A DNA stretch of 64,000 bases from Magnetovibrio sp. (GTDB lineage: Bacteria > Pseudomonadota > Alphaproteobacteria > Rhodospirillales > Casp-alpha2), in assembly GCA_002690705.1 (NCBI GenBank), contig NZFO01000016.1, positions 130,135-194,134 on the forward strand, written 5' to 3'. Position numbers and translations under genes: made by a program. Under the pieces are notes generated by a model, which worked only from the letters and a program-made list of their open reading frames with translations, did no database searches and had not been told where the DNA came from. Positions 8,762-18,239 of the stretch are shown piece after piece; within the stretch, counting starts at the first letter, position 1; every line of letters begins with the position of its first letter.

Positions 8762-9148
8762 TTAAATTCCACTTAGCCATCGTGCGGTGAACGGTTTAAG
8801 CCGAGTATAAAAACTGATGGCGTCCAAATCGTTACTCGCATAGTAGTTAAAAAATGAGGACTCCCATCCTTCAAACCCTTTGATAAGCAATGGGGACAGG
8901 GATCGGCAAATGCACCCCGACCATTCCGATGTTGATTGATTGAGCGCAATCCGGCCCAGTTTCGCCATTACGCGCAAAAACTGCGGCCCCATTGCCGTAT
9001 TCATTTTTAGAGGTCAATTCCTTCGCTTCTTCGTAACTTTGAGCAAGAACCACAAACAAAACTGAACCGAATATCTCGTTTTTTATAAACTGACAGGCTT
9101 GAGGTAACTCGACCTAAAAGCGTGTCTCCAAAAAATCCCTGCCATATT
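8762..9148 (-). pseudogene. Decayed C-terminal part of methylmalonate/malonate-semialdehyde dehydrogenase (mmsA-like)
   Basis: Reading the minus strand downwards from about 9140 gives, in pieces, GFFGDTLLGRVTSSLSVYKK, then EIFGSVLFVVLAQSYEEA, GNGAAVFARNG, INIGMVGVHLPIPVPIAYQR, and FEGWESSFFNYY to FYTRLKPFTARW. These match the C-terminal 120-130 residues of MmsA-type aldehyde dehydrogenases in the right order. At least two one-base frameshifts separate the pieces, one in the AAAAAAC stretch near 9080 and one in the GGG at about 8875. The N-terminal three quarters, including the catalytic Cys, are missing. The remnant lies just downstream of an omega-aminotransferase gene, the usual position of mmsA in beta-alanine clusters. 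Confidence 0.85.
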
Positions 9149-9430
9149 AATTTACGTTAAGATTGTTTTCGCTCCGTTTCTCTTCGTGGTAGGTATGCGA
9201 TCAAAGGGCTTTTTTTGCTAATTTAACCTCGTTGAGCCCCACTATTCCCTCCGTTCGAACGATGATATTTTACACTACAGCGTTTATAGATGGAAAAATA
9301 GCGGAGCGGTTGTGAAAGAATTCAAGCTCGAATTTGTGACGGTTTAAGCTTATAGCCTCACTAATGACATTTTTCGCGCAACAGTAGTCAGTTTCCAACA
9401 CCCCGTTTTCACTATTTTGATGTATGACCC
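9149..9430. other. Intergenic spacer, possible eroded coding DNA
   Basis: About 280 bp between the mmsA remnant and the aminotransferase gene. It sits where the rest of mmsA would be expected, but I cannot read convincing family motifs in it. No RNA gene or terminator hairpin is recognised. Confidence 0.4.
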
Positions 9431-10741
9431 CTAGAGTGATTCCAGAGTTTTTCGCATCTTATCCATCATTTCATCAATGTGCTCTTTTTCGCTGATAAAT
9501 GGTGGAGCAAATATACCCGCATCACCTGTAAATTTGACGTGTAAGCCATTCCAGAAACAATCCTTTTGCGCCTGTGTGCCCCTCAAACCCGGTGCACCCT
9601 TGGCTTTTAGTTCAAGGGCTCCCATCATTCCGAAGCCACGGATATCTTTGATACAATCCAAATCCCGAAGACTAAACAGGCCATCGAGGAAATAATCACT
9701 CATGGCAGCGCTTTTTTCGAATAGATTTTCTTTTTCGTAAATCTTTTGAACCGTAATACCTGCTGCGCATGCGGCTGGGTGTCCGGAGTATGTGTAACCA
9801 TGAAAGAACTCAATCGCATTTTCAGGCGCTGCTTCCGTAATAGTTTTGTATATGTGATCGCCAACAGCGACTGCACCCATGGGTTGGGCACCATTGGTCA
9901 AAGCTTTAGCCATAGTCATTATATCCGGTGTGACGCCAAAAGCGTCAGAGGCAAACGCATAGCCTAAACGACCGAACCCGCATATTACCTCATCAAAAAC
10001 CAGCAGTATACCATGTTCATCACAGATCTCACGAAGCCGCTCTAGATACCCTTTAGGCGGAACTAATACCCCCGTTGAGCCGGCAATCGGCTCAACAAAT
10101 ACGGCAGCGATCGTGGTCCCTCCATAAGTCTCGCAAAATCGTGTTAAATCATCAGCCAACTCAACCCCGTGCTCTGGTTGTCCACGGACAAAGGTTTCAT
10201 CTGGGTTCCAAGTATGACGCATGGTCACTACATTGGGCATCACGCTAGAGAAGGTCTCACGATTTTTGACCATACCTGATAAAGAAATTCCGCCAATATT
10301 TACGCCATGGTACGCACGCTCACGTGAGACAAACCGCGTGCGATGACCCTCACCGCGTGCACGGTGGTAAGCCATTACCATTTTCAATGCGGTATCGACC
10401 GATTCGGAGCCAGAATTAACAAAAAATACGTGGTTAATTGAGTCAGGCGTAATGCGCGCAACGCGATTTGCCAATTCAAATGTGCCGGGCGTCGACAACA
10501 TAAATGGTGATGCGTAATCATTTTCTAATAACTGCTGGTAAACCGCTTCCGCAATCTCCTTACGACCGTGACCAAGCGGGCAGCAAAAGAGTCCCGATGA
10601 ACCATCAATCACCGTCCCTCCTTTATGATCTTTCATATACAGACCTTCACCCCCAACAATCAGCCTCGGATCGTTTTTAAATTCTCGGTTGGCCGTAAAT
10701 GGCAGCCAGTGCTGTTCGAGATCGTTAGCTTGATATTGCAT
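9431..10741 (-). CDS. Class III omega-amino-acid:pyruvate aminotransferase (taurine or beta-alanine type)
   Basis: A 436-residue PLP enzyme of the beta-alanine:pyruvate transaminase group, beginning LEQHWLPFTANREFKNDPR. It has the cofactor motifs FFVNSGSESVDTALKM, the Asp in LLVFDEVICGFGRLG and the Schiff-base lysine in TMAKALTNGAQP, then HGYTYSGHPAACAAG. The neighbours are a divergent TauR-type regulator and ald, xsc and pta, the usual partners of taurine:pyruvate aminotransferase, which turns taurine plus pyruvate into sulfoacetaldehyde and alanine. The sequence type is closer to BauA, and a dead mmsA lies downstream, so beta-alanine or hypotaurine could also be substrates. I take taurine as the main current role. 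Confidence 0.8.
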   Translation of the reverse strand: MQYQANDLEQHWLPFTANREFKNDPRLIVGGEGLYMKDHKGGTVIDGSSGLFCCPLGHGRKEIAEAVYQQLLENDYASPFMLSTPGTFELANRVARITPDSINHVFFVNSGSESVDTALKMVMAYHRARGEGHRTRFVSRERAYHGVNIGGISLSGMVKNRETFSSVMPNVVTMRHTWNPDETFVRGQPEHGVELADDLTRFCETYGGTTIAAVFVEPIAGSTGVLVPPKGYLERLREICDEHGILLVFDEVICGFGRLGYAFASDAFGVTPDIMTMAKALTNGAQPMGAVAVGDHIYKTITEAAPENAIEFFHGYTYSGHPAACAAGITVQKIYEKENLFEKSAAMSDYFLDGLFSLRDLDCIKDIRGFGMMGALELKAKGAPGLRGTQAQKDCFWNGLHVKFTGDAGIFAPPFISEKEHIDEMMDKMRKTLESL

Positions 10742-10828
10742 CTTTTATCCTTCTCAAAAACAAATTGAACGTTGATAACTACCCTGGCGCCGCTGCTCTG
10801 CGGATTAGTTGGATTTTCTTGTGCCGCT

Positions 10829-10851
10829 CAATACATTAAATTACTGTATTG
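10829..10851. promoter_or_regulatory. Inverted repeat in the aminotransferase-tauR intergenic region
   Basis: CAATACA at 10829-10835 and TGTATTG at 10845-10851 form a 7-bp inverted repeat with a 9-bp AT-rich spacer. It directly abuts the predicted tauR promoter and lies between the two divergent genes, a good position for an operator that controls both. Whether the adjacent MocR-type regulator binds it is an inference. Confidence 0.5.
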
Positions 10852-10852
10852 C

Positions 10853-10881
10853 TTGGCTCCACCGTAGGGCCAATTTATAAT
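10853..10881 (+). promoter_or_regulatory. Predicted sigma-70 promoter of tauR
   Basis: TTGGCT (10853-10858) and TATAAT (10876-10881) are separated by exactly 17 bp. The start codon of tauR is only 19 bp further, so the transcript would have a very short leader, consistent with the lack of a Shine-Dalgarno sequence before the ATG at 10900. Confidence 0.55.
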
Positions 10882-10899
10882 TAAACTTGGGCCATCCTG

Positions 10900-12372
10900 A
10901 TGCGCGATAGTTTATTTCACCTAACTCCGGTTGAGAACGTATCCCTGCAGTCGCAAATTCGCGAGATGTTGGTCACTATAATACTAGAAGCAAGAATTCC
11001 GAAAGGCGAGCCCTTACCATCGAGCCGCAAGATGGCCAAAACATTGGGTGTATCAAGAAATACAGTCGTGCTTACCTACCAGGGTTTGGTCGACGACGGC
11101 TACTTAGTAGCCCGGGAACGGAGTGGCTTTTACGTCAACCCTGAAATTCTAAATGGCCGCCCCACTACCAAGTATTTAAAAAATACTGTGTCAGAGACTG
11201 CACCGGATTGGGACGCACGGTTTAGGGTGCGGCCGTCTAATCAGGAAAATATTGTTAAACCAACGGATTGGCGGTTATTTCGCTATCCCTTCATATATGG
11301 CCAAGTTGATGAGGAATTATTTCCTGTCAACGCTTGGCGTGAATGCTCCAGACAAGCCCTTGGGCGACGTGGAATGGATGCTTGGACCGGCGACAGCCGC
11401 GAAAGGGATGATCCAATGCTCGTGGAGCAAATCCGTACTCGCTTGCTGCCGCGCCGTGGTATTTATGCTGATACTGATGAAATTCTGATCACAATGGGAG
11501 CGCAAAATGCGCTCTATTTACTGTCTAGTTTACTTATGACACCTACAACTTCAGTAATCATGGAAGAGCCCGGCTATACAGATGCGCGTAATATATTTGC
11601 TTTAAAGACACCACGCATTACTCTAGTTCCTGTCGATGAACGTGGGCTTCCCGTCGATGACCGCCTCGATGAGGCAAATTACGTGTTCACCACTCCAAGT
11701 CACCAGTTTCCGACCACTGTCACAATGCCTATGGAGCGCCGAGAAGCTCTCCTTCTAAAGGCTGCAACACAAGACTTCGTAATCATTGAAGACGACTACG
11801 AAGCCGAAACTAATTACGTTAAGGATCCAACACCAGCGCTTAAAACTTTAGATCAAGACGGCCACGTTATATACGTTGGAAGTTTGTCGAAGACAATGTT
11901 TCCCGGGCTAAGGCTCGGCTATTTGGTGGCCTCACGTCAATTAATTGCGGAGGCCCGCTCACTCCGTCGTCTAATGCTCCGTCACGCACCAAACAACAAT
12001 CAACGAACAGCGGCACTATTTTTGTCTTTAGGGTATCATGACACCTTGGTTAATCGCTTGCATCGTGCGTATCGTGAGCGATGGCGAGAGATGGGCGAGG
12101 CGTTACAAACCTACATGCCCAATTCTACCCGCCAGCCAACGTTTGGCGGCACTAGCTTTTGGGTAAAAGGCCCAACAGGCATTTGCGGGGACGAGCTTGC
12201 AGCCGTTGCTAAAACTCATGATGTAATAATTGAACCGGGTAGCGTGCATTTTGGCGAAACACCAAAACCGCGGAATTATTTTCGTCTTGGCTTTTCCTCT
12301 ATCTCAGAAAAAGATATTAAATCGGGCATTAAAGCGCTCTCAAAATCAGTTGACGAGTTAGTCTCGTTGTAG
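10900..12372 (+). CDS. tauR: MocR/GntR family regulator with aminotransferase domain, TauR-like
   Basis: A 490-residue fusion. An N-terminal GntR winged helix (SLQSQIREMLVTIILEAR, PLPSSRKMAKTLGVSRNTV, about residues 15-75) is joined to a class I aminotransferase-like domain that binds PLP through the lysine in YVGSLSKTMFPGLRLGY (about residue 335). MocR proteins of this type sense an amine or amino acid through PLP. In TauR the ligand is taurine, and it activates the tpa and xsc genes. It is transcribed divergently from the aminotransferase and upstream of ald, xsc and pta, which supports TauR over the related PdxR or GabR. The start lacks a clear ribosome-binding site. Confidence 0.8.
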   Translation: MRDSLFHLTPVENVSLQSQIREMLVTIILEARIPKGEPLPSSRKMAKTLGVSRNTVVLTYQGLVDDGYLVARERSGFYVNPEILNGRPTTKYLKNTVSETAPDWDARFRVRPSNQENIVKPTDWRLFRYPFIYGQVDEELFPVNAWRECSRQALGRRGMDAWTGDSRERDDPMLVEQIRTRLLPRRGIYADTDEILITMGAQNALYLLSSLLMTPTTSVIMEEPGYTDARNIFALKTPRITLVPVDERGLPVDDRLDEANYVFTTPSHQFPTTVTMPMERREALLLKAATQDFVIIEDDYEAETNYVKDPTPALKTLDQDGHVIYVGSLSKTMFPGLRLGYLVASRQLIAEARSLRRLMLRHAPNNNQRTAALFLSLGYHDTLVNRLHRAYRERWREMGEALQTYMPNSTRQPTFGGTSFWVKGPTGICGDELAAVAKTHDVIIEPGSVHFGETPKPRNYFRLGFSSISEKDIKSGIKALSKSVDELVSL

Positions 12373-12530
12373 GGAAACCTCATGCTCCTTCTTAGGTTTG
12401 GCGCAATTGGTTCTGCTTTATGTGAGCATCTGGACCTACCGTCGTACCAATGAGAAGCTTAAGAGATTAAATTATTAAATCGGTCACGGTAAGGGAGATA
12501 TAATATTTTGTGGTGGAAAGGCAGTAACTG

Positions 12531-13667
12531 TTGAGAATTGGGGTTCCAAGAGAAGTGAAGAACCACGAATATCGGGTTGGGATGACGCCCAACTCCGTGC
12601 GTGAAGCTATTCGTCATAACCATCAAGTCGTTGTAGAAACGAAGGCTGGTGATGGCATTTCTAGAACCGATGACGATTACCGCACAGCGGGGGCGACAAT
12701 TCTTGGCTCTGCTGCTGAGGTTTTCGCAACCGCGGATATGATCGTCAAAGTTAAGGAACCACAGGTCGCTGAGAGGAAAATGTTACGCGAGGGCCAGATT
12801 CTCTTCACATACCTGCACTTGGCTCCCGACCCCCAACAGACCAGAGATTTGGTTGATAGTGGCGCAGTGTGCATAGCCTATGAAACGGTAACAGACAATG
12901 GTGGTGGTCTTCCTTTACTAGCGCCTATGTCGCAAATTGCAGGCCGTATGTCGGTACAAGCAGGTGCACATTGCCTAGAACGCACGCAGGGTGGGGCGGG
13001 CGTCCTACTTGCTGGGGTTCCCGGCGTACGTCCAGCCAAGGTAGTTATTGTAGGTGGAGGCATAGTTGGCGAGAGTGCAGCGTATATAGCGGTTGGGATG
13101 GGAGCAGATGTAACAATTTTAGACCTAAACATCGAAACAATGCGTTCTCTCGAAGCTCGTTTTAGACAATCAATTAAGACCCTTTACTCTACTGATCTCA
13201 GTCTTGAGGAGGAAATTCTCGAGGCCGACCTTGTCATTGGTGCAGTGTTAGTGCCGGGTGCCGAAGCGCCGAAATTAATTACCAGCGACCTCATATCGCG
13301 CATGAAAACCGGCTCAGTGATTTGCGATGTGGCAATTGATCAAGGGGGTTGTACAGAAAACTCACGTCCAACTACGCACGCAAAACCCACTTACACCATA
13401 GACAGTGTTGTTCACTATTGCGTTGCTAACATGCCCGGTGCGGTCTCACATACATCAACCTTTGCCTTGAATAATGCGACCTTGCCTTTCACACTGGCGA
13501 TCGCTGATAAAGGCTACAAAAAAGCCATAGTAGAGGATCCTAATTTACTCAATGGCTTGAATGTATGCGAGGGCAAGGTCACATATAAAGCTGTCGCAAA
13601 CGATTTGGGATATGACTATGTCGATCCGTGCACGTTTTTGGGTTCGACATCAGTCTACGAGGGTTAA
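12531..13667 (+). CDS. ald: Alanine dehydrogenase
   Basis: NAD-dependent interconversion of L-alanine with pyruvate and ammonium. The 378 residues are the usual family length and start MRIGVPREVKNHEYRVG from a TTG codon, preceded by GGAAAGG about ten bases upstream. Substrate residues lie in VKVKEPQ (Lys) and FTYLHLAPD (His), and the NAD-binding Rossmann motif is VIVGGGIVGESAAYIAVGMG near residues 168-187. In this module it regenerates pyruvate, the amino acceptor of the upstream aminotransferase, and releases the taurine nitrogen. A TATAAT at 12499-12504 may be its -10 element, with no strong -35. Confidence 0.93.
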   Translation: MRIGVPREVKNHEYRVGMTPNSVREAIRHNHQVVVETKAGDGISRTDDDYRTAGATILGSAAEVFATADMIVKVKEPQVAERKMLREGQILFTYLHLAPDPQQTRDLVDSGAVCIAYETVTDNGGGLPLLAPMSQIAGRMSVQAGAHCLERTQGGAGVLLAGVPGVRPAKVVIVGGGIVGESAAYIAVGMGADVTILDLNIETMRSLEARFRQSIKTLYSTDLSLEEEILEADLVIGAVLVPGAEAPKLITSDLISRMKTGSVICDVAIDQGGCTENSRPTTHAKPTYTIDSVVHYCVANMPGAVSHTSTFALNNATLPFTLAIADKGYKKAIVEDPNLLNGLNVCEGKVTYKAVANDLGYDYVDPCTFLGSTSVYEG

Positions 13668-13760
13668 ATGAGAAACTTTTAACAGCCAGGAAAAATTATA
13701 TTTTGCGGATTTTCGTGTCAGTTAGTAGTGATTTTGTTATGAGTGTTATTCAGGAGCTTG

Positions 13761-13778
13761 ACTATACTCTGATATAGT
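13761..13778. promoter_or_regulatory. Inverted repeat upstream of xsc
   Basis: ACTATA (13761-13766) and TATAGT (13773-13778) form a 6-bp inverted repeat with a 6-bp spacer, 60 bp before the xsc start. The position suits an operator or part of the promoter of xsc. It differs from the repeat found beside tauR, so a common binding protein is not indicated. Confidence 0.35.
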
Positions 13779-13837
13779 TAGTTTTTTGGGGTGACATTTA
13801 TCTGTGTAGTTTTGAAGTTCGGTGGAGGAATAGAGTT

Positions 13838-15619
13838 ATGACTAAGATGAATACTGAGGAATCCTTTATTAAAGTTTTACAAATGCATGGTATTGAGCAC
13901 GCTTTCGGCATTATTGGTTCTGCAATGATGCCGATCTCCGATCTTTTCCCCACAGCAGGTATAACATTCTGGGATTGCGCCCATGAGTGCACAGCCGGCA
14001 TGATTGCCGATGGCTATACTCGTTCTACTGGGAAAATGTCTATGGCGATCGCGCAGAATGGACCGGGTATTACCAACTTCGTTACCCCCATTAAAACGGC
14101 ATACTGGAATCATACCCCCATGCTTTTGGTAACTCCTCAAGCTGCGAACAAAACGATTGGTCAAGGAGGCTTTCAAGAGGTCGATCAAATGGCCATGTTT
14201 GAGGAATGTGTGTGTTATCAAGAAGAGGTGCGTGACCCTACTCGTATTCCTGAGGTCTTAAACCGAGTCATTGAGCAGGCGTGGCGGGGCTCTGCACCCG
14301 CACAGATAAACGTGCCAAGGGATTACTGGACCCAGATAATTGATGTTGAGCTGCCGCAGATTGTCCGGATTGAGCGGACGGCAGGTGGTCAGCAATCCAT
14401 CGCAGATGCAGCACATTTATTGTCGGAGGCTGAATTTCCAATCATCCTTAACGGCGCCGGCGTGGTCCTATCCGGCGGTATCAACGCATCCAAAGATTTG
14501 GCTGAAAGGTTAACTGCTCCTGTTTGCTGCGGCTATCAGCATAATGATGCTTTTCCCGGCTCTCATCCACTTTTCGCGGGCCCGCTCGGCTACAATGGCT
14601 CCAAAGCAGGTATGGAGTTGATAGCCAAAGCTGACGTTGTTTTGGCTCTAGGCACACGTCTCAATCCGTTCTCAACTTTGCCAGGCTACGGCATCGACTA
14701 TTGGCCCAGTGAAGCCAAAATCATTCAAGTTGATATGAATGCCGATCGGATTGGACTTACAAAAAAAGTCGACGTGGCTATACAGGGTGATGCAAAATTA
14801 GTTGCTCAGCAGATCTTAGCTCAGCTAGCTGTAACCGCCGGTGATAAAGGTCGAAAAAAACGCAGTGATCTAATTTCAGAAACAAAATCTCGATGGCTAC
14901 AGACGTTAGCGTCTATGGATCACGAAGATGATGACCCGGGCACGACGTGGAACCAGCGCGCGCGGGATAATCATCCTGAACGCATGAGTCCCCGTATGGC
15001 GTGGCGTGCAATCCAATCCTCCTTGCCAGGCGATGCCATAATCTCATCGGACATAGGTAACAATTGTGCGATCGGTAACGCCTACCCTACCTTTGAAGAA
15101 GGCCGCAAGTATCTGGCTCCCGGCCTGTTTGGACCCTGCGGATACGGTTTTCCGTCGATATTAGGTGCGAAAATTGGAAACCCCGACACTCCCGTAATTG
15201 GGTTTGCTGGTGACGGTGCTTTTGGAATATCTATGAACGAGATGACTGCATGTGGCCGAGACGAATGGCCTGCTATAACCATGGTAATATTTCGCAATTA
15301 CCAATGGGGTGCTGAAAAACGAAACACTACTCTTTGGTATGATGATAATTTTGTGGGTACTGAATTAGACCTAGATGTAAGCTATGCAAAGATCGCAGAT
15401 GCTTGCGCGCTTAAAGGCATCCAAGTTACAACCATGCAAGAGACAACAAACGCGTTAGCAGCTGCGATTAAGGCCCAGATGGAAGATGGAATAACCACGT
15501 TTATAGAAGTCGTTTTAAACCAAGAGTTGGGGGAGCCTTTCCGCCGCGACGCAATGAAAGCGCCGGTGGTTGTAGCTGGTGTCCATGCGAGCGATATGCG
15601 GCCGCAACAACCCGCTTAA
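13838..15619 (+). CDS. xsc: Sulfoacetaldehyde acetyltransferase
   Basis: A 593-residue TPP enzyme that desulfonates sulfoacetaldehyde with phosphate to give sulfite and acetyl phosphate. The N-terminal Pyr domain shows the Xsc-specific runs FGIIGSAMMPISDLFPTAG and FWDCAHECTAGMIADGYTR. The C-terminal PP domain has the TPP-Mg motif GDGAFGISMNEM, followed by IFRNYQWGAEKRNTTLWYDD. The match is to Xsc rather than acetolactate synthase. GTGGAGGAATAG precedes the ATG. It follows ald and precedes pta, completing the core of taurine carbon catabolism, and would also serve the other routes to sulfoacetaldehyde in this window. No sulfite exporter or sulfite dehydrogenase gene is next to it. Confidence 0.95.
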   Translation: MTKMNTEESFIKVLQMHGIEHAFGIIGSAMMPISDLFPTAGITFWDCAHECTAGMIADGYTRSTGKMSMAIAQNGPGITNFVTPIKTAYWNHTPMLLVTPQAANKTIGQGGFQEVDQMAMFEECVCYQEEVRDPTRIPEVLNRVIEQAWRGSAPAQINVPRDYWTQIIDVELPQIVRIERTAGGQQSIADAAHLLSEAEFPIILNGAGVVLSGGINASKDLAERLTAPVCCGYQHNDAFPGSHPLFAGPLGYNGSKAGMELIAKADVVLALGTRLNPFSTLPGYGIDYWPSEAKIIQVDMNADRIGLTKKVDVAIQGDAKLVAQQILAQLAVTAGDKGRKKRSDLISETKSRWLQTLASMDHEDDDPGTTWNQRARDNHPERMSPRMAWRAIQSSLPGDAIISSDIGNNCAIGNAYPTFEEGRKYLAPGLFGPCGYGFPSILGAKIGNPDTPVIGFAGDGAFGISMNEMTACGRDEWPAITMVIFRNYQWGAEKRNTTLWYDDNFVGTELDLDVSYAKIADACALKGIQVTTMQETTNALAAAIKAQMEDGITTFIEVVLNQELGEPFRRDAMKAPVVVAGVHASDMRPQQPA

Positions 15620-15705
15620 TCACGGTTTACAGCATGTTTAACGGGGCTGGAAAGACTCAAAACGTCATCCACTCCGTTAATTTTTTTTACTGAGGAATAC
15701 GCAAC

Positions 15706-16629
15706 ATGCTATGCGACAAACCGTACCAAGTGCCCGAATACCTTTTAAAGAAGACAGAGACCCTCAGAAAAATCCGCATGGCAATCGCGGGGGCAGAAAA
15801 CTCCATTGCTCTGCAGGGTGCCAAACAAGCGGCTGATGCTGGGTTAATCGAACCAGTTTTAGTAGGTGACAAAAGCCTTATCACAAAATTAGCAAAGGGT
15901 ATTTGTTGGCATATACCAAACTTTGATATCGTGGACGCAGCGGGTGAGGATAAGGCATCAGCTGCTGCAGTCGCCCTTGCTAATTCTGGCGAGGTCAGTG
16001 CTTTGATGAAGGGACATATCCATACAGACTCGCTCATGAGAGCTGTTCTTCACAGAGAGCGGGGTTTACGGACTGAGAGGCGCCTGAGCCACATTTTCCA
16101 TATGACTGTACCGGACAATGACCGTGTCCTTTTTATTACTGATGGGGCTATCAATGTCAAACCCAACACAGATACTAAAATCGACATAATTAATAATGCC
16201 GCATTTTTAGCTCGTGCTTTAGGGAATCCCATCCCTCGCGTAGCTCTCCTGTCAGCCACAGAATCAATTAGTTCTGCAATGCCATCAAGCGTCGATGCGT
16301 CGGAGGTTGTTAAAAGAGCTCGCGAAGGGGAAGTAATCAACGCCCTTGTTGCCGGTCCCCTGGCTCTTGATAACGCCATATCTCCTTACGCAGCCAAACT
16401 GAAAGGTATCGGTGGTCCTGTGGCAGGCAATGCCGATATTCTAGTGGTACCAAATATCGAGACGGGTAATGGGTTATTCAAAATGATGGCGTATTTCATG
16501 AGTGGTTTGGCAGCCGGTATCGTTATAGGAGCAAAGGTTCCAATTGTCCTCACATCGCGAGCAGACCCACCTGAAGCCAGATTTGCAGCTGCTGCTCTGG
16601 CTGTTATTACCGCGCAGCAGGAAGTTTGA
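15706..16629 (+). CDS. pta: Phosphate acetyltransferase (PTA/PTB family)
   Basis: A 307-residue single-domain phosphotransacetylase, the short form typical of sulfonate gene clusters. Family segments are IALQGAKQAADAGLIEPVLVGD, SALMKGHIHTDSLMRAV, HIFHMTVPDNDRVLFITDGA and, near the C-terminus, GNADILVVPNIETGNGLFKM with IVLTSRADPPEARF. It converts the acetyl phosphate released by Xsc into acetyl-CoA. Butyryl- and acetyl-type members cannot be separated by motif alone, so the Pta role comes from its position 86 bp after xsc. It is probably the last gene of the ald-xsc-pta transcript. Confidence 0.9.
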   Translation: MLCDKPYQVPEYLLKKTETLRKIRMAIAGAENSIALQGAKQAADAGLIEPVLVGDKSLITKLAKGICWHIPNFDIVDAAGEDKASAAAVALANSGEVSALMKGHIHTDSLMRAVLHRERGLRTERRLSHIFHMTVPDNDRVLFITDGAINVKPNTDTKIDIINNAAFLARALGNPIPRVALLSATESISSAMPSSVDASEVVKRAREGEVINALVAGPLALDNAISPYAAKLKGIGGPVAGNADILVVPNIETGNGLFKMMAYFMSGLAAGIVIGAKVPIVLTSRADPPEARFAAAALAVITAQQEV

Positions 16630-16849
16630 GACCCAGCCTCAATAGTTAAAAGCAACTGCCTTCAAATTCCTTTTTGCTTTATCTCGAGAATCTAAGCGGA
16701 GATTTTTCCACAAATTAATTTTGAAGAGCTCAGCGATGGGCATAGAAGAAGGCATATTTATCGTGACTGGACCGATAATTACTATTACCACTACTCGGGT
16801 GTATTTTGTATAAAGTGACAGAGCGTTTGACAGTAACTACGTTTTTATT

Positions 16850-18223
16850 ATGACCCCCATAGAACATCCTGCCGCACTTAAAATGGGAGAATGGACTGCG
16901 TCTTTGGAAATCTCCGATGTCCCGTCCGAAGCTCTCAGAATAGCCAAACGTTGCTTAGTGGATCTCTTTGCCGTGAGCATAGCAGGGGCTGATTTTAACC
17001 CTGCGGATATGGCCCGTAAAATAGCATTCACAGAACACGGTGTCGGAAAAGCCCGAGTATTTGGGGACCATAGGACTACCACGGCGTCAGGTGCGGCATT
17101 CGCCAATGGGGTGGCTGCCCATGTCTTAGATTTTGACGACACATCGTATGCCGGGATCACCCATGGTACAGCCGTCATTGGGCCAGCGGTAATAGCTGCT
17201 GCTCAGCACGCTGAGGTAGACGGTAAAACGTTGCTTTTAGGGTTAATCTCAGGTTCGGAGTGTGCTTATTCCATCGGTTTGGCTACCGGGACAGACCCCT
17301 GGTTTAACGGATGGTGGGGCACGACTATCTATGGAGTCATAGGTGCTGCAGCAGGCGCAGCAAAAGTCTTTGGTCTCGACAGCAGGGAAACGGCGTCCGC
17401 GATTGCCCTGGCAGCATTCGGAGCGGGCGGAATGGTAGCGGGTCTTGGAACGGATGCCAAACCTCTGTCATGCGGTATAGCGTCCAACGCTGGGGTGCGA
17501 GCAGCACTGCTCGCAAAGGCTGGCGGAGTTGGCCCCACTAGCGTCTTTGAGGTCGATCGCGGATACGCTAAATTATTTAGTAATAATCACTTTGACCAGA
17601 CTCCATTAAAACAACTAGGTGAAAAATACGCGCTGATTGAACCCGGAATTTTTGTCAAACCCTACCCGTGCTGTACAGCCACCCATACTTCACTCGAGGC
17701 GCTATCACTTTTAATGTCCACGAATAATTTAAGGGCTCAAGATATTGATAGGGTTACGGTTCATGCGCCACGCATGGTAACAAAAAGTCTAGTTTATAAT
17801 AATCCACAATCCATGCAGGAATCTCAGTTTTCTATAGATTTTACCGCTGGGTGCACAATGGTTGATGGAGGCTTCCAAATTCATCATCTTTTACCCGAGG
17901 CCCGATCTTCCGAGGCTATCAGAAACGCTCGCACTAAAATTCAAATGTTTGAAGATCAAAGTTTAACCACAAAAGCAGAAACCGGCGAAGTCGCTATGGA
18001 GTGTGCTCGGGTTGAGGTGCTCACGGTCAGCGGTCATTCGTTCAAACTTTTTAACAATATTGTTACCGGTGCCCCAAAAAAACCAATGTCAGACACTGCG
18101 CTCGATAACAAATTTACCTTATGTGCCGATCACGTAGGTTTAGATAAGCAAGTTTTAACAGACGTGCTACAGCGCATACGCACCTGCGAAGAACAAGCTA
18201 GCGTGGCAGACCTATGGCATTAA
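16850..18223 (+). CDS. MmgE/PrpD family protein
   Basis: A 457-residue MmgE/PrpD protein: RIAKRCLVDLFAVSIAGAD near the N-terminus, AFANGVAAHVLDFDDT (about residues 83-98), GTAVIGPAVIAAAQ and the C-terminal-domain PYPCCTATHTSLEALSL. Known relatives are 2-methylcitrate dehydratase, cis-aconitate decarboxylase and iminodisuccinate epimerase, so the fold is clear but the substrate is not. It lies 16 bp upstream of soxB on the same strand and may be co-transcribed with the sarcosine oxidase genes, which hints at an amino-acid-derived substrate. No Shine-Dalgarno sequence is evident before the ATG. Confidence 0.82.
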   Translation: MTPIEHPAALKMGEWTASLEISDVPSEALRIAKRCLVDLFAVSIAGADFNPADMARKIAFTEHGVGKARVFGDHRTTTASGAAFANGVAAHVLDFDDTSYAGITHGTAVIGPAVIAAAQHAEVDGKTLLLGLISGSECAYSIGLATGTDPWFNGWWGTTIYGVIGAAAGAAKVFGLDSRETASAIALAAFGAGGMVAGLGTDAKPLSCGIASNAGVRAALLAKAGGVGPTSVFEVDRGYAKLFSNNHFDQTPLKQLGEKYALIEPGIFVKPYPCCTATHTSLEALSLLMSTNNLRAQDIDRVTVHAPRMVTKSLVYNNPQSMQESQFSIDFTAGCTMVDGGFQIHHLLPEARSSEAIRNARTKIQMFEDQSLTTKAETGEVAMECARVEVLTVSGHSFKLFNNIVTGAPKKPMSDTALDNKFTLCADHVGLDKQVLTDVLQRIRTCEEQASVADLWH

Positions 18224-18239
18224 TTGAGTCTCTCTGCCC

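Noticed and set aside
13838-15619. Acetolactate synthase
   Set aside because: The overall fold is shared, but the HECTAGMIADGYTR and QWGAEKRNTTLWYDD segments and the ald/pta neighbours are specific for Xsc.
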